Below, one piece after another: positions 12,370-23,381 of a stretch of 64,000 bases of DNA. The stretch is from NCBI GenBank assembly GCA_003313425.1, contig NHZP01000009.1, forward strand, positions 62,001 to 126,000. Reading direction: 5' to 3'. This DNA comes from Pseudopyrenochaeta lycopersici (lineage: Eukaryota; Ascomycota; Dothideomycetes; Pleosporales; Pseudopyrenochaetaceae). Under the pieces are notes generated by a model that did not search any database, was not told where the DNA came from, and saw only the letters and a program-made list of their open reading frames with translations. Both the position numbers and the translations under genes were made by a program. Within the stretch, counting starts at the first letter, position 1, and each line of letters opens with the position of its first letter.

Positions 12370-15300
12370 TAGCTTGGAAACCGTTTCAAGCTAGAGAAGA
12401 ACTGCTTATATTGTCTTCTAGTAAGCCTAGAGCTCGTGTGCAAGAAGCATTAATCACCGTCTAGCTACGCCTGCTCAATCTCTAGCTTCTCAATTTAGCT
12501 TTAGATCTCTTCAAGGCGCGCTGCTGTTAGATCTCTCCTTCCTGTGCGCTCTACAAGGCCCATTTAGCTTAGAAACTGTGCCCATTTGTTAGCTAGGAGC
12601 GCCTTTGTAAAGCCATCAGCTAGCATGTCAGCTAATTAGACATAGATAACCTAAATACTTCTTCTTAACACTTCCTGTCTCAGCTAGTAATTATGAATAT
12701 CTATATGCCAGAGCTTAGTTTGTAATCGTGAGACCTCTTTATTAATTAGCCAGATAGTTTAAGTGTTATCGCATTATATCGTAATTATATCCTCAGGCAG
12801 TTTAATTTGTAGTTCCTTAAGTAGTCGTGATATAAATATAGCTTCTTTTGCAACTTGTGATAGCGCAAGAAGCTCAGCTTCTGTCATTAAGGTTATAACT
12901 ATATCTTGCTTGCTTGCTTTCTAAGCAATTAGGCCACTAAACAACTTAATTATATATCCCTGCAAGCTCTTTCTGTCTAGTGTGTTATTAGCAAAAGAGG
13001 CGTCGCTCGCGACTTCTAGTCGACTATCTCCGCTAAGCTCGAGCGCTCGATTTCTGGTGCTCTGCAGGTAGAGGAGAACTCAATCAGCTGCATCATAATG
13101 CTCCTATCCCGGATTCATCAGAAAGCGTGCTAGTCATAACGTCGCAAATACAATGTCTAGACGAGTAGTCACAGCTGCAAACATTAGAGATCCAATCTTT
13201 CGCTAGTACCTGTTAATTTCTAAAAGAGTAGCTAGGCCTTCCTAAGGCTTAAGTTCAATAGCCGCCATTAGAGTATTGTGTCGGATGTCCTTTCTATCAA
13301 CTAAACAGCTGATTTTATCCGCGTATGCTGCTTATAATAGCTAGATCTTGTGCTGCTCTCAGCTCCTAATAACTTCAACTCTAAGAAACTATTAAAGATT
13401 ATCTCCGCCAGTTATTAAGTACTTATCTCTAAGATATTAGATCGCTTACTAGGCTTCAGTCTCCTTCTGCCTACTATATATAAGAATAATATTGTTAATA
13501 TAGAAGAATATAATAATTCTATCTTTAATTAGGCAGCATAGCTCGTGAGGGACACTCTAAAAGCCCAGTTTCTTAAGGGTTAATATAAATTCCTTCTGCT
13601 AGAGGACTAGTAATATTCGGAGCCTATATAAGGCCTTATTAACTTATAGAACTGTCCTAGGCTTCTAATAGCTATGTAGCATTCTTATATAGATCTCTTA
13701 GTCTATTACTGCATAAACAAAAGCATTCGTAACGTCGTACTGTTTAAGCTTAAGATTAAAATAAGTAGTAATCACTATTAGTATTTAAAACGAACAGCTC
13801 GCGAGAGTAGCTGTATAAGTTTCCTAAGAAGTAATATTTCTCTGTTAGTCTCCTCAGACAACTAATCGCGCCTTACAGCTCTTAAAGCGATAGTCCTTAT
13901 TAAGCTTATAGGTGTACACCTATATGCAGTCTAAGATCTGTTAACCCTTTACTTTTACTTTCTTTGCGGGCACTTCAGACTATAATTTTATATGCTTATA
14001 ACTCTTAAGATGCTCTCTCTAGGCTTCCTTCTAGTAGTCTCTAAGTAGATATTCTTCTACCTGCCTCTAGGTTAACAGTAGCAGTAGAAGTTAGTTAAGA
14101 TAAGGCCTTAGTCTTTGTGCCAGCATTTATTTTATTTAAGCTTTATCTACTAGCCTGCCTTCGTACGTTCTAATATTCCTAGCCTGTGTCCTAGCTATAA
14201 ATACGGCCTTTTATGGGACAGTCTTTAATAAGGCATCTGAGTCTTAAGTGTCTTCCTAATAAGCGCCTGCTAGCAGATGCGTAAGCAGCGCTACTAGCGG
14301 TAGAGTCGCTAGTAGCGTAGGATAGGTGTACCTCGTCTTCCTTCCTTAGCAGTATCCTAGGCTATTATATTCTTAGGTTAGCTTAGTATCCTGTGTTATA
14401 TTATCTTTAAAGAACGTTTTAGTCTCTAGTTGATCGTAGGTAGGTTCTAGAAGCTCAGCAGATCTTACCCATGTAGCTATCTCGTTTAAGGTGCTGTGCA
14501 TGAGATTATCTATAATATCTTCTGTCTTCCTGTTAAATATTGTGTCTTCATCGAACACTACGTCTTGAGTGCTAATCACCTTGCCTATAGTTAGAATCCA
14601 GATCCTGTAGATATTAGACGACCGATATCCAACTAGGTATCTAATCTAAGCTCGCGGATTAAGACGTTAGAGTCGTAATTTGCCTTAAAGAGTATTATTA
14701 GTCAAGGCAAAGGCCTTACAGCTATATACTTTTAGGTGTACTAGGTTCAGTTTTCGAGGTGTTGTAGCGATACCGTTTTGGAGAGCTGCAAATATAAAGA
14801 AGACTTTATACAGTAACTTCTAATAATTTAAGTAGTTCAGCGTTCGATTATATAGATACACCGCTGCTTGTGTAATCTCTAGCCATAGCTCCTATAGTAG
14901 GTTTACGTCTAGCCTTATCGCGCGAGATTTATCTTTAACTACACCCCTTGAGCGTTTAGCACTACCGTTTTGTGCTTAGGTATCTAGAGCTGAAGGCTCG
15001 AGTTGTATTACTTACGCGGTATACTATCGTGCTACCTCCAGCTTTGTAGTTACAATCTCACTGTTATATTTAATTACTTTAACAGTAATGTTATACTGCT
15101 TCTTTAGGAACTAGATAATAATATCTAGTAACCTAATAATTAACTTCCTAAGTTAATTATCCTTAAAGTAAAAGTCCTATAGGAAACTGGAGTATTAATT
15201 AGTAATAAGCATTTAACTCTTCTCTTTTGTTAAGCTTCCCTCTTTATAAGAATAGAAGTTAATAGCTAGTCTTTCTCTAGGGCCTTCGTAGTTTAATCAA

Positions 15301-17201
15301 GACGCGCGTTGTATTTAACGCTTAGTTTTAGCTCTTCTACACGCGTCGCACTTAACTGTTATAACTCCCTTAATGCGCACTCCCTTAGATTACTGGACTA
15401 GGTGTTCAATAGCTGCCGGTCCTGGATGTCCTATGCGTTTATACCAGCGCATCGCATCAGCTTTCTGTAGTGCTCGCTTCGCTCGAGAATTAATTATTCT
15501 TATATAAAAGACTGCCTAGATTTTGTCTTGTTACTTAAGTATCTATTATCTATATGCTTCTTTTAGGGATGCGATCGTTAAGTTGTCTCGCCTCTTAAGA
15601 GTTATAGGCTTATTCTTATTATCCTACTACACACCCTATTGCCTAAGCAGCCTAAATAATACTAGATTGCATAGGATTTCTAGACACCATACTACATCGT
15701 TCAGCACAAGCCTTGTTGGTCTATATAGCCCTCTTAGGTTAAGCTATACTATTCTATATCCTTATATCTAAATTTGTGTGTTCCTAGCTAATATAAAATC
15801 TGCCTTAGCAGGAGGACGCAGGTTTTAAAGTTGAGTTCAGTCGTTCGTAACGTAGATTGTCGAGCCTAAGTTAAGGATAAAGGATTGTCTTAGTAGGTAG
15901 TCTAAATACTCAGCTTAGAAAGATACAGTAATAAACGCAGTACTAATTATTGTAATCTTCTAACCTTTAAGTTAGTTAGCAGATATCTTAGGCGTAGGAG
16001 TGTAAGAGTTCTTGAAGCTTAGTATTTGTGTTTGTTGTCTTTTTAATACCTTTACTTGTTCCTGTATATTAGGATTGTATTATAGGCGTAGCTTTACTAG
16101 CTCTAATATTAATTCCCTTAGCTTAAACTAGTCTGGGGTATTGTTATTATTAATATAGAGGTAGTTAGCAAGAAGATGGCGTAGTCTATAAGCAGGGCAT
16201 TTTATGCCTCTAGCTGCCGCTTTATCCTAATTCTAGGACTACTTAGATATAGTCAAATAACTAGCTAGGCGTTTTTTTAACGAGGACTTCCTCCTTAACC
16301 CCTGTTTAGGTTAGTTAAATGATGCGCTATCGGGCACGAGAGAGGCGTCCCTGTCTGTGTCCTAGGTGGATTTACTACTACTAGCAAGATATAAAGCTTT
16401 ACTTACAGTAAAAGCGCCCTTCTACTATCTCCCTTTTAGGTAGTATAAGCTTATGTAATCTTAGAAGCGTTTTATTATTTCTTTTTAATTTATTCCTAGC
16501 TCGCGTCTTCCTTAGTCTTGGAATGATAGTACTTAGTTAGGGCTGACCTTACTAACTGCGTTCAGGAAATCTTGTATTACATGATTAAGTTTTTAGACTT
16601 CTCTAATTTCTTCAGTCTCTGCGATAGTTACTGCGTAATCATACTTAGTCAGCTAGCTGTCCTAATATGTTAGTTGTCTTATTAGCTTTAAGGCTGCAAT
16701 GTATTAATCCTAAGCGCGCAGTTGCTCTTCCTTATTGTTAATGCTGACAGTGCTCTTTAAAGTAGCTACCTATTCTCGGATTAAGAGCTTTAGTCTGCAG
16801 CACGTCTTCTTTAGGTAGACAGAGACTGTTACTCGAATGTAGACTGACAGCTTATCTAACCTTACATCTTCGTCTTTGTAGTTTGTTACTGTAACTTTGT
16901 ACGAGTCAAGTCGCGTCTTATAGTAATTAACATTAGATTTAAATGCGGTTTATCTACCGTTTGTTAAATTAGATAGATTTGCTAGAGGTCGGTCTCTAAT
17001 TGCCGTGCGTTTCTCATATATTTTAATGTTTGGCTTAGTTGGAGGGGTCGGCTCTGTCTTCGGCACAGCATCGCTCGTAGGGTTGACGAGGTGCTACACC
17101 CTAAGTAATAGGCATCTGGCTTCTAGCTGCTCGTACTAAGGCTTCTAGCTCATATAATCTGTAAGGATAATGTCGGAATCGCGGTTTATTGGTTGTGCCA
17201 T
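12370..17201 (-). pseudogene. Copia gag-pol polyprotein, inactivated
   Basis: Minus-strand frame opening with ATG at 17201 (MAQPINRDSD...), followed by gag and, near 15300-16300, the integrase zinc-binding and core remnants. The open stretch at 14373-14579 contains QDVVFDE, the copia hallmark that follows the integrase core. The RT active site at 13491-13502 reads YINN where YVDD is expected, so both catalytic aspartates are lost. The RNase H region lies at about 12400-13000. Stops and frame breaks are numerous. In a live element this would encode the capsid and the enzymes for reverse transcription and integration. Confidence 0.82.
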
Positions 17202-17239
17202 TGCTTCTCGCGTAAGGTTAAGGCAGTGAGACTCTTAAT

Positions 17240-17433
17240 TGTCAGATGAAATGCTAAAATGCACTTTGCAGAATTAATAATTGCGATAAATCGATTGTGT
17301 GTTGATCATAATTGTATTCCTCGTTTCTTCTACTGTGTTCTCTTGCCTTTTATACTTCCGGGACTTCCGTCGTATCGGCCCTACTATATTGCCTACTACT
17401 AACATTGCCTGGTAGAGTAGTATGTATCTGACA
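17240..17433 (-). repeat. Copia 5' LTR
   Basis: A 194-bp LTR, TGTCAG...CTGACA on the plus strand, directly followed by the target duplication GTAGT. The inner neighbour on the minus strand begins ATTAAGAGTCTCACTGCC, the primer-binding region. No obvious full tRNA match was recognised there. Confidence 0.93.
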
Positions 17434-17718
17434 GTAGTACTAAGCATACTAAGCACACTAAGTAACCTGCATAACCTCTATATATATAGATTACTATAAT
17501 AAACTCTTATAGATTATTATATTTAACTTAATATTATACTCTATAGTATAGTAATAGTAATACTAATTATTCTTAACCCTTAGTACTCTTTATAGAAGCG
17601 CCCTCTTACTATCTTAGTATTAAACCCCCCTTCTATATAGTCCCTTACTCTATCCTAGAGAACTAACCTTGCGGTCTTATTAGGTTATCCTCACCGATAG
17701 CTTTTTAAGATCTTTACA
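17434..17718 (+). repeat. 3' LTR of E1, right part
   Basis: Continues the E1 LTR after the copia insertion, starting with the duplicated GTAGT and ending CTTTACA. With the left part it gives about 391 bp, close to the 388-bp family length. Confidence 0.88.
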
Positions 17719-18026
17719 AGTAATTACTATTACTAAAAAGTAGTAACCCTGGATAGAAACATAAGTGCCTAACTTTACTAGAGCATACTTCTTATACGTA
17801 TTAAGTTAGTATTATAAGACAGCGTAATATAGACAGGCTTGTATAGCCACACAACTCCTATGTCCCCTTGTCTTCTGCTTTGCCTAGGTCGCGCATCTTT
17901 AAAGGGCCTTAATACGTTTACCTGGCCTGAATAGTAATAACGTTAAGGGCGTAATAAGACTGGGCAGCCTATAGAGATACTAAGAGACTATTAGCTATAA
18001 TAATTACTACTACCTAAACTAGACTA
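17719..18026. other. Degraded sequence after E1; no gene seen
   Basis: RIP-altered sequence, probably the continuation of the retroelement broken at 5410. I could not align it to RNase H with confidence. A less mutated patch at 17850-17935 (GCCTAGGTCGCGCATC) has no recognisable coding content. Confidence 0.4.
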
Positions 18027-18192
18027 ATATATACTCCTAATGAATCTGGAAACAAGCGGAACTTGATCAATTAAGACGAGTATAGCAAAGATCTTGATCC
18101 CGTTTGTGAGGATACATTGTGCTATCTCATCCAGTAAATATAGTCTGGTCCCAGCGTCTTGTAATGCTTTCCTGATTGCATCTTCCGACATT
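18027..18192 (-). pseudogene. N-terminal fragment of a fungal kinase-like protein
   Basis: An open 55-codon minus-strand frame from ATG at 18192 to TAG at 18027-18029, too short for most ORF lists. It begins MSEDAIRKALQDAG and contains a hydrophobic TNGIKIFAILVLI segment. In my recollection that pattern is typical of the N-terminus of multicopy fungal protein-kinase-domain proteins. The frame stops just where the degraded retroelement sequence begins, so the rest of the gene has been cut off. The assignment rests on pattern memory only. Confidence 0.4.
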
Positions 18193-19249
18193 GCTTAGCA
18201 AAGCAAGAGCTGAGGGATGTACCATCGATAATACGCGTTCTTGCGGCGAAGATCTTTGAGGCGAAACTTCAGGCCGTCCAGATTTTGATCCATGATTCGT
18301 TCTATGCCAGGTTAGCGCATAGTCAAAAAGAGTATCTTACTAAGTTTATAGAATGTAGTGCACTCTTTAACTCACCCGCCGGGAGTTATCTCAGGGGAGC
18401 ATTTTCGGCTGAACAGCTAGCCAGTCTGGCCAGCCTGTTCCAGAGGTTGATCAATAAGATAAACCGCGAACAAACCAAGGAGCAACTACAACATCAATTG
18501 CCACAGTGCTTGCGGAGGGCATGTGCAGGGCAAGTTAGAATTAGGGAAGGTCCAGAGCCTAAGGTTAGACCTGTCGGGGCAGGGCACGGACTAGGCAGAT
18601 TTAGGCGAAGCCAAAGCTTGGCGCCGTCGCCACGCCAGAGCTCTTTCTTTCAACTAAAACTAAGACGTAAGGCCTCAACCAGTCAAGCCAGGAATGAGTA
18701 GACCGGTCAAATCAGTAAAGAGGGTAAGGCTAACATCAGTCAGGCGCAGACGACGCAAAGTTTAGGAAGAACCGAAGCTTAGCGCGATCGCCACGTCAGA
18801 GCCCAAAAAGTCGACCGAAACCCGGGCGGGCAGCCGTCATAGTAAGTCTTCTGTCGCACTGCACGTGCTAAAACGATGAAAGATGAGATAAATAAGCAGC
18901 AGCGTTGTATTGATGATGTTAGTGTCTAAGATGCGCAAGTATCTATCCAGAAGTGTTTCAGGTCGTCTCGAGCAGCTTACTCTGCGCATAAGCAGAGTTT
19001 TTTGTATCTAGATTTTGTCTTCCTAGGGCCTATTATCAAGTCTTTAAAGTTAACTTCGTCATACGTATAAAATAGGTAGCGAGCGGGGTAATAGAATCCG
19101 CTCCCGCCTATGTTAGTCCTGCAATTATTTCAAATTTAGGTCAGCGAACTGCTTTCTCTGTACTAAAAATCTAGGTTTAGTGGTAGCATAATTAGTAGTA
19201 TTTACAGCGAGCGGTTAAAGCGCTAAATACCTTGAACTTGCCACTGCTA
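18193..19249. other. Intergenic sequence with a diverged direct repeat
   Basis: Moderately GC-rich, little RIP. The frame at 18285-18701 plus (138 codons) has low-complexity Arg/Gln content and no recognised domain; I do not call it a gene. A diverged duplicate is visible: AAGCTTGGCGCCGTCGCCAC near 18614 and AAGCTTAGCGCGATCGCCAC near 18776, each followed by G(C/T)CAGAGC, a spacing of about 160 bp. Near 19080-19110 there is a short imperfect palindrome, GAGCGG...CCGCTC. No RNA gene was recognised. Confidence 0.35.
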
Positions 19250-19287
19250 GCAGAGAGGGCGGTTGACCCGCTCCGGCCACACTCTTG
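19250..19287 (+). repeat. Left terminal inverted repeat
   Basis: 38 bp beginning GCAGAGAGGGCGG, containing GACCCGCTC and ending CACACTCTTG. It is preceded by TA and matches the reverse complement of 23989-24025 with a few transitions and one 1-nt gap. Confidence 0.65.
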
Positions 19288-19598
19288 TGAGTGCCACCTT
19301 GCATTTGAAATGGAGAGATGGCAGTGAAGTTGAATGTTTGTACGGAGTTAGTTGGTGTCGCATAATGATAGTGTTGTGGCGAGTAAGCACAGCCGCATTT
19401 ACAAGCCACAGTTTCCCCACCTTTTGCACTAGAGCTGAAAGTAGGTTAGCGCATAAGGTTGCTGAGTCAACAGCGTTCAGACCTTTTATCCTCCAGCCGC
19501 TCTTCACCATCAACGTCCACTTTATGATACCGGTCCTTCCTACGGCGTGACATACGGCTATGTCAATATCTTGAATAGCTGTAAAGGAACATCAGCAT

Positions 19599-21124
19599 AT
19601 CACGCCGCCCTCGAGTTTCATCGACGCGCCTTGGACGCCTCCGCCATCTGACGAGAAAGCCTTTAAGCAAGCCCCCCGAGTTATCGCGCTTTTTAAGGAT
19701 ATTAAGGCTGGCAGACATATCAGCGATTAACTGTAGACAGAGTTTTAACTTACTAGAGGAGAGTACGATAAGATAAGGCGCTAGCTAAGATAAAACGAGT
19801 CTCTATTTAACTTCGTTAAAGACAAGATATAGTTCGTGTGCTAAAGAATTAGTAGAGGCGGTAGCTAATAATAAGGATAATACAGATATAACTATTGCGG
19901 AGAAAGCCACCGACTTTTCGTTCGGATGCTAACTAGCGTACATAAGCTCTTTATTAATAGTGTTAAAGACGCGATTTGAAGCTAGCTAAAAACGACTCGC
20001 AGTGGAGGTAATAAGGCAGCGTTCTTCGCGCAGAAAGTACAGCCGGCCTAATCTACTAAAATATACTGTGCCGATGCACTTAGTAACGTAGTTACTAAGG
20101 GCATCTTAGCTAGGGTTAGGTAGGCTTAGCTAGGAAATCTAGGTATAAAGGTAGATAGATAGGACCTCCTTAGGAGGTATTAAATCTACTAAGTATTACC
20201 TACGCTGTACTGTTAAGTCCTGCTTCAACAGAGTCTTAATTATTCAATTCACCGTTGCCTATCCACCCTTGTCTACCTCGTTACCCGTCCCCGCACCTCA
20301 CCATCTCAACCAACACGAGATGCTCAGTTGCTTCCACTGCGCGCAAGGCTACCATCAAAAGGGAGAAGTTGGCTGAGGCCTCTGTTCCTGCACAATACTT
20401 CCTAGGCGACAATGCTCCACCTAGTACTAGGTCAAAATATGAGCCGGATGCGTCTTTTTAGTATAAAGATGTACAATATCCTAGGGTTATAATTGAAGTA
20501 GCATATTCGCAGAAGAAGAAGAGGTTAGCTTAGCTAGCTAAGGACTATCTTCTGGATTCGAACGCTAGCGTGTAAGTTGTTGTTAGCCTAGATATTAAAT
20601 ACAGTAGGAAGGGCTCGCGGAAGGCAACTTATTAGTGTGGCGGACTCATGTAGTTATTGCTCCTAAAGGGAATAAGTTAAGAGTGGTTTAAGAAGTTGAG
20701 GATAAGGTAAATTCTCTTCTATAATAATACTATATCTTTTTTACCTAACATTCTTCCTAGGTATTCCGCGATAATTAAGGAAATCTAACTAATCTTCTAG
20801 GCTTGCGGCTTTAGCTGAACGATTTTGCTTATAAAGAACTTACACAGAATAAGCTTAGCAAGGATAACTAAGAAGTAGTTGTTTCTACGCACTAACTCTG
20901 CAAATACCTTAATGCGGCGGAGACTATAGTAGGACGGCTAGATTTACTTAGCAAGTATGCAATTACTTAGACTTAAGAAGCAGAAACGATTAGAGATACC
21001 CCCCTACTAAATCACTTCTAGTGATAAGGCAAGGTATGTTAAGCAGGAGGAGAGAGCTGCGAAGCGTATAGAGCAGGATGATTTCAACTATGCAGATGTG
21101 CTAATCAAGAGCTCGCCAGAATGA
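19599..21124 (+). pseudogene. Broken gene of an uncharacterised multicopy fungal family
   Basis: Plus-strand frame recognisable from ITPPSSFIDAPW (19599) to KSSPE-stop (21122-21124), with at least 15 TAG/TAA stops. The order of blocks is a PPSDEKAFKQAPRVIALFKD N-terminus, RMLTSVHKLFI (near 19926-19960), KYEPDASF (near 20436-20460), VIIEVAYSQKKKRLA (near 20490-20535), LLDSNASV and VVSLDIKYSRKGSRKATY. A basic C-terminus has KRLE, DKARYVKQEERAAKR. The VIIEVAYSQ and DxxV blocks recall restriction-endonuclease-like folds, but I know no proven function. The original start codon is not visible. A 328-bp insertion sits at 20067-20394; without it and one TSD copy the frame reads STKIY-FLGDNAPP with no shift. 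A short chance ORF at 20255-20461 spans the junction. Confidence 0.65.
20067..20394 (+). mobile_element. 328-bp TG...CA insertion, copy 1
   Basis: Begins TGTGCCGATGCAC, ends TTCCTGCACA, and is flanked by a 4-bp duplication ATAC (20063-20066 and 20395-20398). It interrupts a coding frame that closes up exactly when it is removed, so both ends are well defined. Next to the left end is a palindrome, TAGTAAC-GTA-GTTACTA (20080-20096). It shares both termini with 37120-37579. TG...CA ends with a short duplication suggest a solo LTR or TRIM-type LTR fragment; no ORF is present. Confidence 0.75.
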
Positions 21125-21805
21125 AAGCAAATACGTTAGTTGCAGCTAGTGACTATTTCTGATATGTTCGCGTTTTTATACTCTAAATTACACGGTTACG
21201 TCTTATATAGAAGCCGCAACGTCAGCTAACGCTTCTGGCGCAAGTGCAAGAGGCGTTGAGATTGTCTGAAAGATATGATATTTGAGGTTGTAGTAGTTGC
21301 TGCTACCTAGCTATCCGTAGTGCCTAGATTTAGCTCCCGCAGTGGGGTCTAGACCAGATCGCTTTCGGTTTCAGAGCTCTAACCTATTATAGGAAAGTCT
21401 AGCTCGAAGACCTATAGCACGTGCGATATCGCTGGTAAGCTTTTAGTGGTAACCACGCATACTCCAACCCCATTCTTCAAAGGGTTCAACGCTTCTCACA
21501 CAACTTGCGCGAGAGGCGTTATTTTCTAGTATTAACGAAGAAAGAGTTTAGGAATAGGTGTTATTGCTACCAGATAGCACTAGTGTAGTGGGCGCTAAGA
21601 GATTTTAAGCGCAATCTCTGCTAAGTTGCCCTTTTTTCCTATAATACGGAGCGCATCGAATTTCCGAAAGCTAAACAGAGGGCGCAGTTAGGAATGTAAC
21701 TCACGAAATTTATAGAAGCAGGCTTGCTACAGTAATATCTCCACGGTCTATGTGTCCCAGCACTTCGCATATTCTTCGTCGCTTCTAAACAACGACCGTC
21801 CTAAA
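21125..21805. other. Intergenic, no gene seen
   Basis: Mixed composition with several stops in all frames and no recognised protein or RNA. It may include the former promoter of the deaminase pseudogene. Confidence 0.5.
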
Positions 21806-22273
21806 ATAAGCGTATCAGAGACCTAGTCTAGTCCTTTAAAACCAAGAATCCAGGCCCTTATTAACGCCGCAACTACTATAATCAACTCTATCCCTGTCTC
21901 TAATACCTACAGCGTTGCCTCCGCAGCCCTATCCTCAGACGGTCGCATCTTTACAGAGGTAAACGTCTTCTATTTCACAGGTAGTCCCTGTGCCGAATTT
22001 GTCGCGCTCAGCAACGCCACTGCTAACAGTGCAGCGGACAAATTGACTTATATAGTTGCTGTAGGAAACGAGAATAGGGGTATGATTCCGCCTTATAGTA
22101 AATATAGGCAGATGTTGTTGGATCTGTGTCTAGGGATTCAAGTTATTATAATAGACGCAGATCAGGATAAAACTAAGGAAGGAATAGAAGGATTAAAGGC
22201 TGTGCTAAATTGCGAGCTGTTACCAGAGGCCTATAAGATTGCTAATTATCTGCGGGAGGCTATAGGAAGGTAG
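21806..22273 (+). pseudogene. Blasticidin-S-deaminase-like cytidine deaminase, inactivated
   Basis: The translation closely follows the fungal blasticidin-S deaminase (BSD) pattern: [50 protein letters not shown], then RQMLLDL and a longer C-terminus ending EAIGR-stop. The family hydrolyses an aminopyrimidine to the uracil form using a zinc held by three Cys, with the Glu of CAE as proton shuttle. Here PCAEF keeps one Cys and the Glu, but the expected PCGRCRQ is PYSKYRQ, so the two other zinc ligands are Tyr. All four changes are explicable by G-to-A. The probable start is ATA (21806-21808), a mutated ATG, and an in-frame TAG lies at 21824-21826. The open stretch at 22043-22273 is only its C-terminal half. 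The C-terminus is about 20 residues longer than I expect for BSD. Confidence 0.8.
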
Positions 22274-23381
22274 TAGTTTAGTGTAGAGGCAATTTTAGAA
22301 GGGTTATAAAATTTCAGGATAATATAGAAACTAATTTAGTTAAGATTTAGAATTTTAGCCTGTTATTTTAATGCTACAGAATCTTTTAAAAGGGTACTCG
22401 AACGAAACAATTATATCAGAATCTTTAACCTAAACGATACTAGTTATATTCAAGAGGACTCTTATAACGCGTCCAATTGACTGTTCTAGTTAGATATCAC
22501 GATCGCTTAGAAAATTTCACGAAGCTCTCAGCTATTCCTATACCATACGACTCTACTGCCACGAAGATCTAAATAGCTGTGCTAGGTGAGGTGAAAAGGA
22601 TGGGGTCGCAAAGACCCGATGTACGATGGATAATATAGGGAAGAAAAAGGTTAGATTCTCCGCTCAATTAAGTAGGCAGTGAGCGGATTATTCCTGTTGC
22701 CTTCGTCGTATCCTCTAGTTTCTATACAACACATCTGTTAGTCCTCCTAAAGCTACATCATCTACTAAGGCCTTTTTAGCTTTAGTATTATTGCGTTATC
22801 TTCTAAAGCATTATTCTACTCCCTATAGCCCTCGCTTAACAGGACGTTGTTTTCTTTGCGATAAGCTTCTTTAGTTAAGGCTTATTATTCCTTGCTGCCC
22901 TTCTGCTGTAGCAAACAACGGCTCATGTTAGTATCCGTAGATTGAAGCGGGCGACGTCGCTTTAGTTGTAGTGCCCGTGGGAATGAGCTACGAGCGCGTT
23001 TTTGGGACAGACAAAGAGGTTAGGGCTAGGGTGGCTGGTTAGCGAGCTATTCGCGAATAACGGCGGAGCTAAACGTTAGGGGAGTGTGCGGGCACTAGAT
23101 GCTGCTAGAGTCGCAGCCAGGCGAGGCGCTGGGCATGCAGAGCGAGAGTAGAGAGTGGAGGGTTGCCTGAGGACTAGATTGTTCGTTATTCGAGAATATT
23201 AGTGTGTCGTTGTCTACTGATTATCACTAGTTGTAGTACATCTGTCATAGCAACGACGCGCTTAGAGGCACGACGCAAAACATAGCTATAGAATGGGCAG
23301 CAATGATCCATTATAATCAATAGTCACGAGTTCAGAAAAGATTCGAGCGTTGAGTGGGGAGGCTAAGAGGATGAAGAGGAA
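22274..23381. other. Intergenic with possible minus-strand coding remnant
   Basis: No intact gene. On the minus strand from an ATG at 22927 to about 22750, reading through two adjacent stops, a Lys/Glu/Asn-rich frame (ALTKEAYRKENNVLLSEGY) looks like decayed coding sequence, family unknown. At 22660-22688 there is an inverted repeat CCGCTCA...TGAGCGG with a 13-nt loop. The remainder shows nothing I recognise. Confidence 0.35.

Larger units (their letters stand above)
12168..17433 (-). mobile_element. Ty1/copia retrotransposon, complete but RIP-mutated
   Basis: A 5266-bp element with two 194-bp LTRs and a perfect 5-bp target duplication, GTAGT at 12163-12167 and 17434-17438. It lies inside the E1 3' LTR, so it inserted later. 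Orientation is minus: a polypurine tract (AAGCTAAGGGGGTG on the minus strand) precedes the LTR at 12361, and the gag start lies next to the LTR at 17240. Coding content runs gag, protease, integrase, RT, RNase H from right to left, which is the copia order. Confidence 0.93.
5411..17718 (+). mobile_element. Ty3/gypsy chromovirus copy E1 with nested copia
   Basis: Full-length LTR retrotransposon of the same family as the copy at 29976-37010. Its internal region aligns block by block with that copy but is more heavily mutated. The 5' LTR is at 5411-5798. The 3' LTR begins at 12057 and is split at 12168 by a copia element, resuming at 17434 and ending at 17718. The flanks AGAGG (5406-5410) and AGTAA (17719-17723) do not match, so the target duplication is lost or was never present. 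Without the copia insertion the element is about 7.0 kb, as in the sister copy. It is dead throughout. Confidence 0.9.

Noticed and set aside
19215..19550. Three overlapping ORFs on both strands just inside the left inverted repeat
   Set aside because: Short, mutually overlapping, no domain, no consistent start context.
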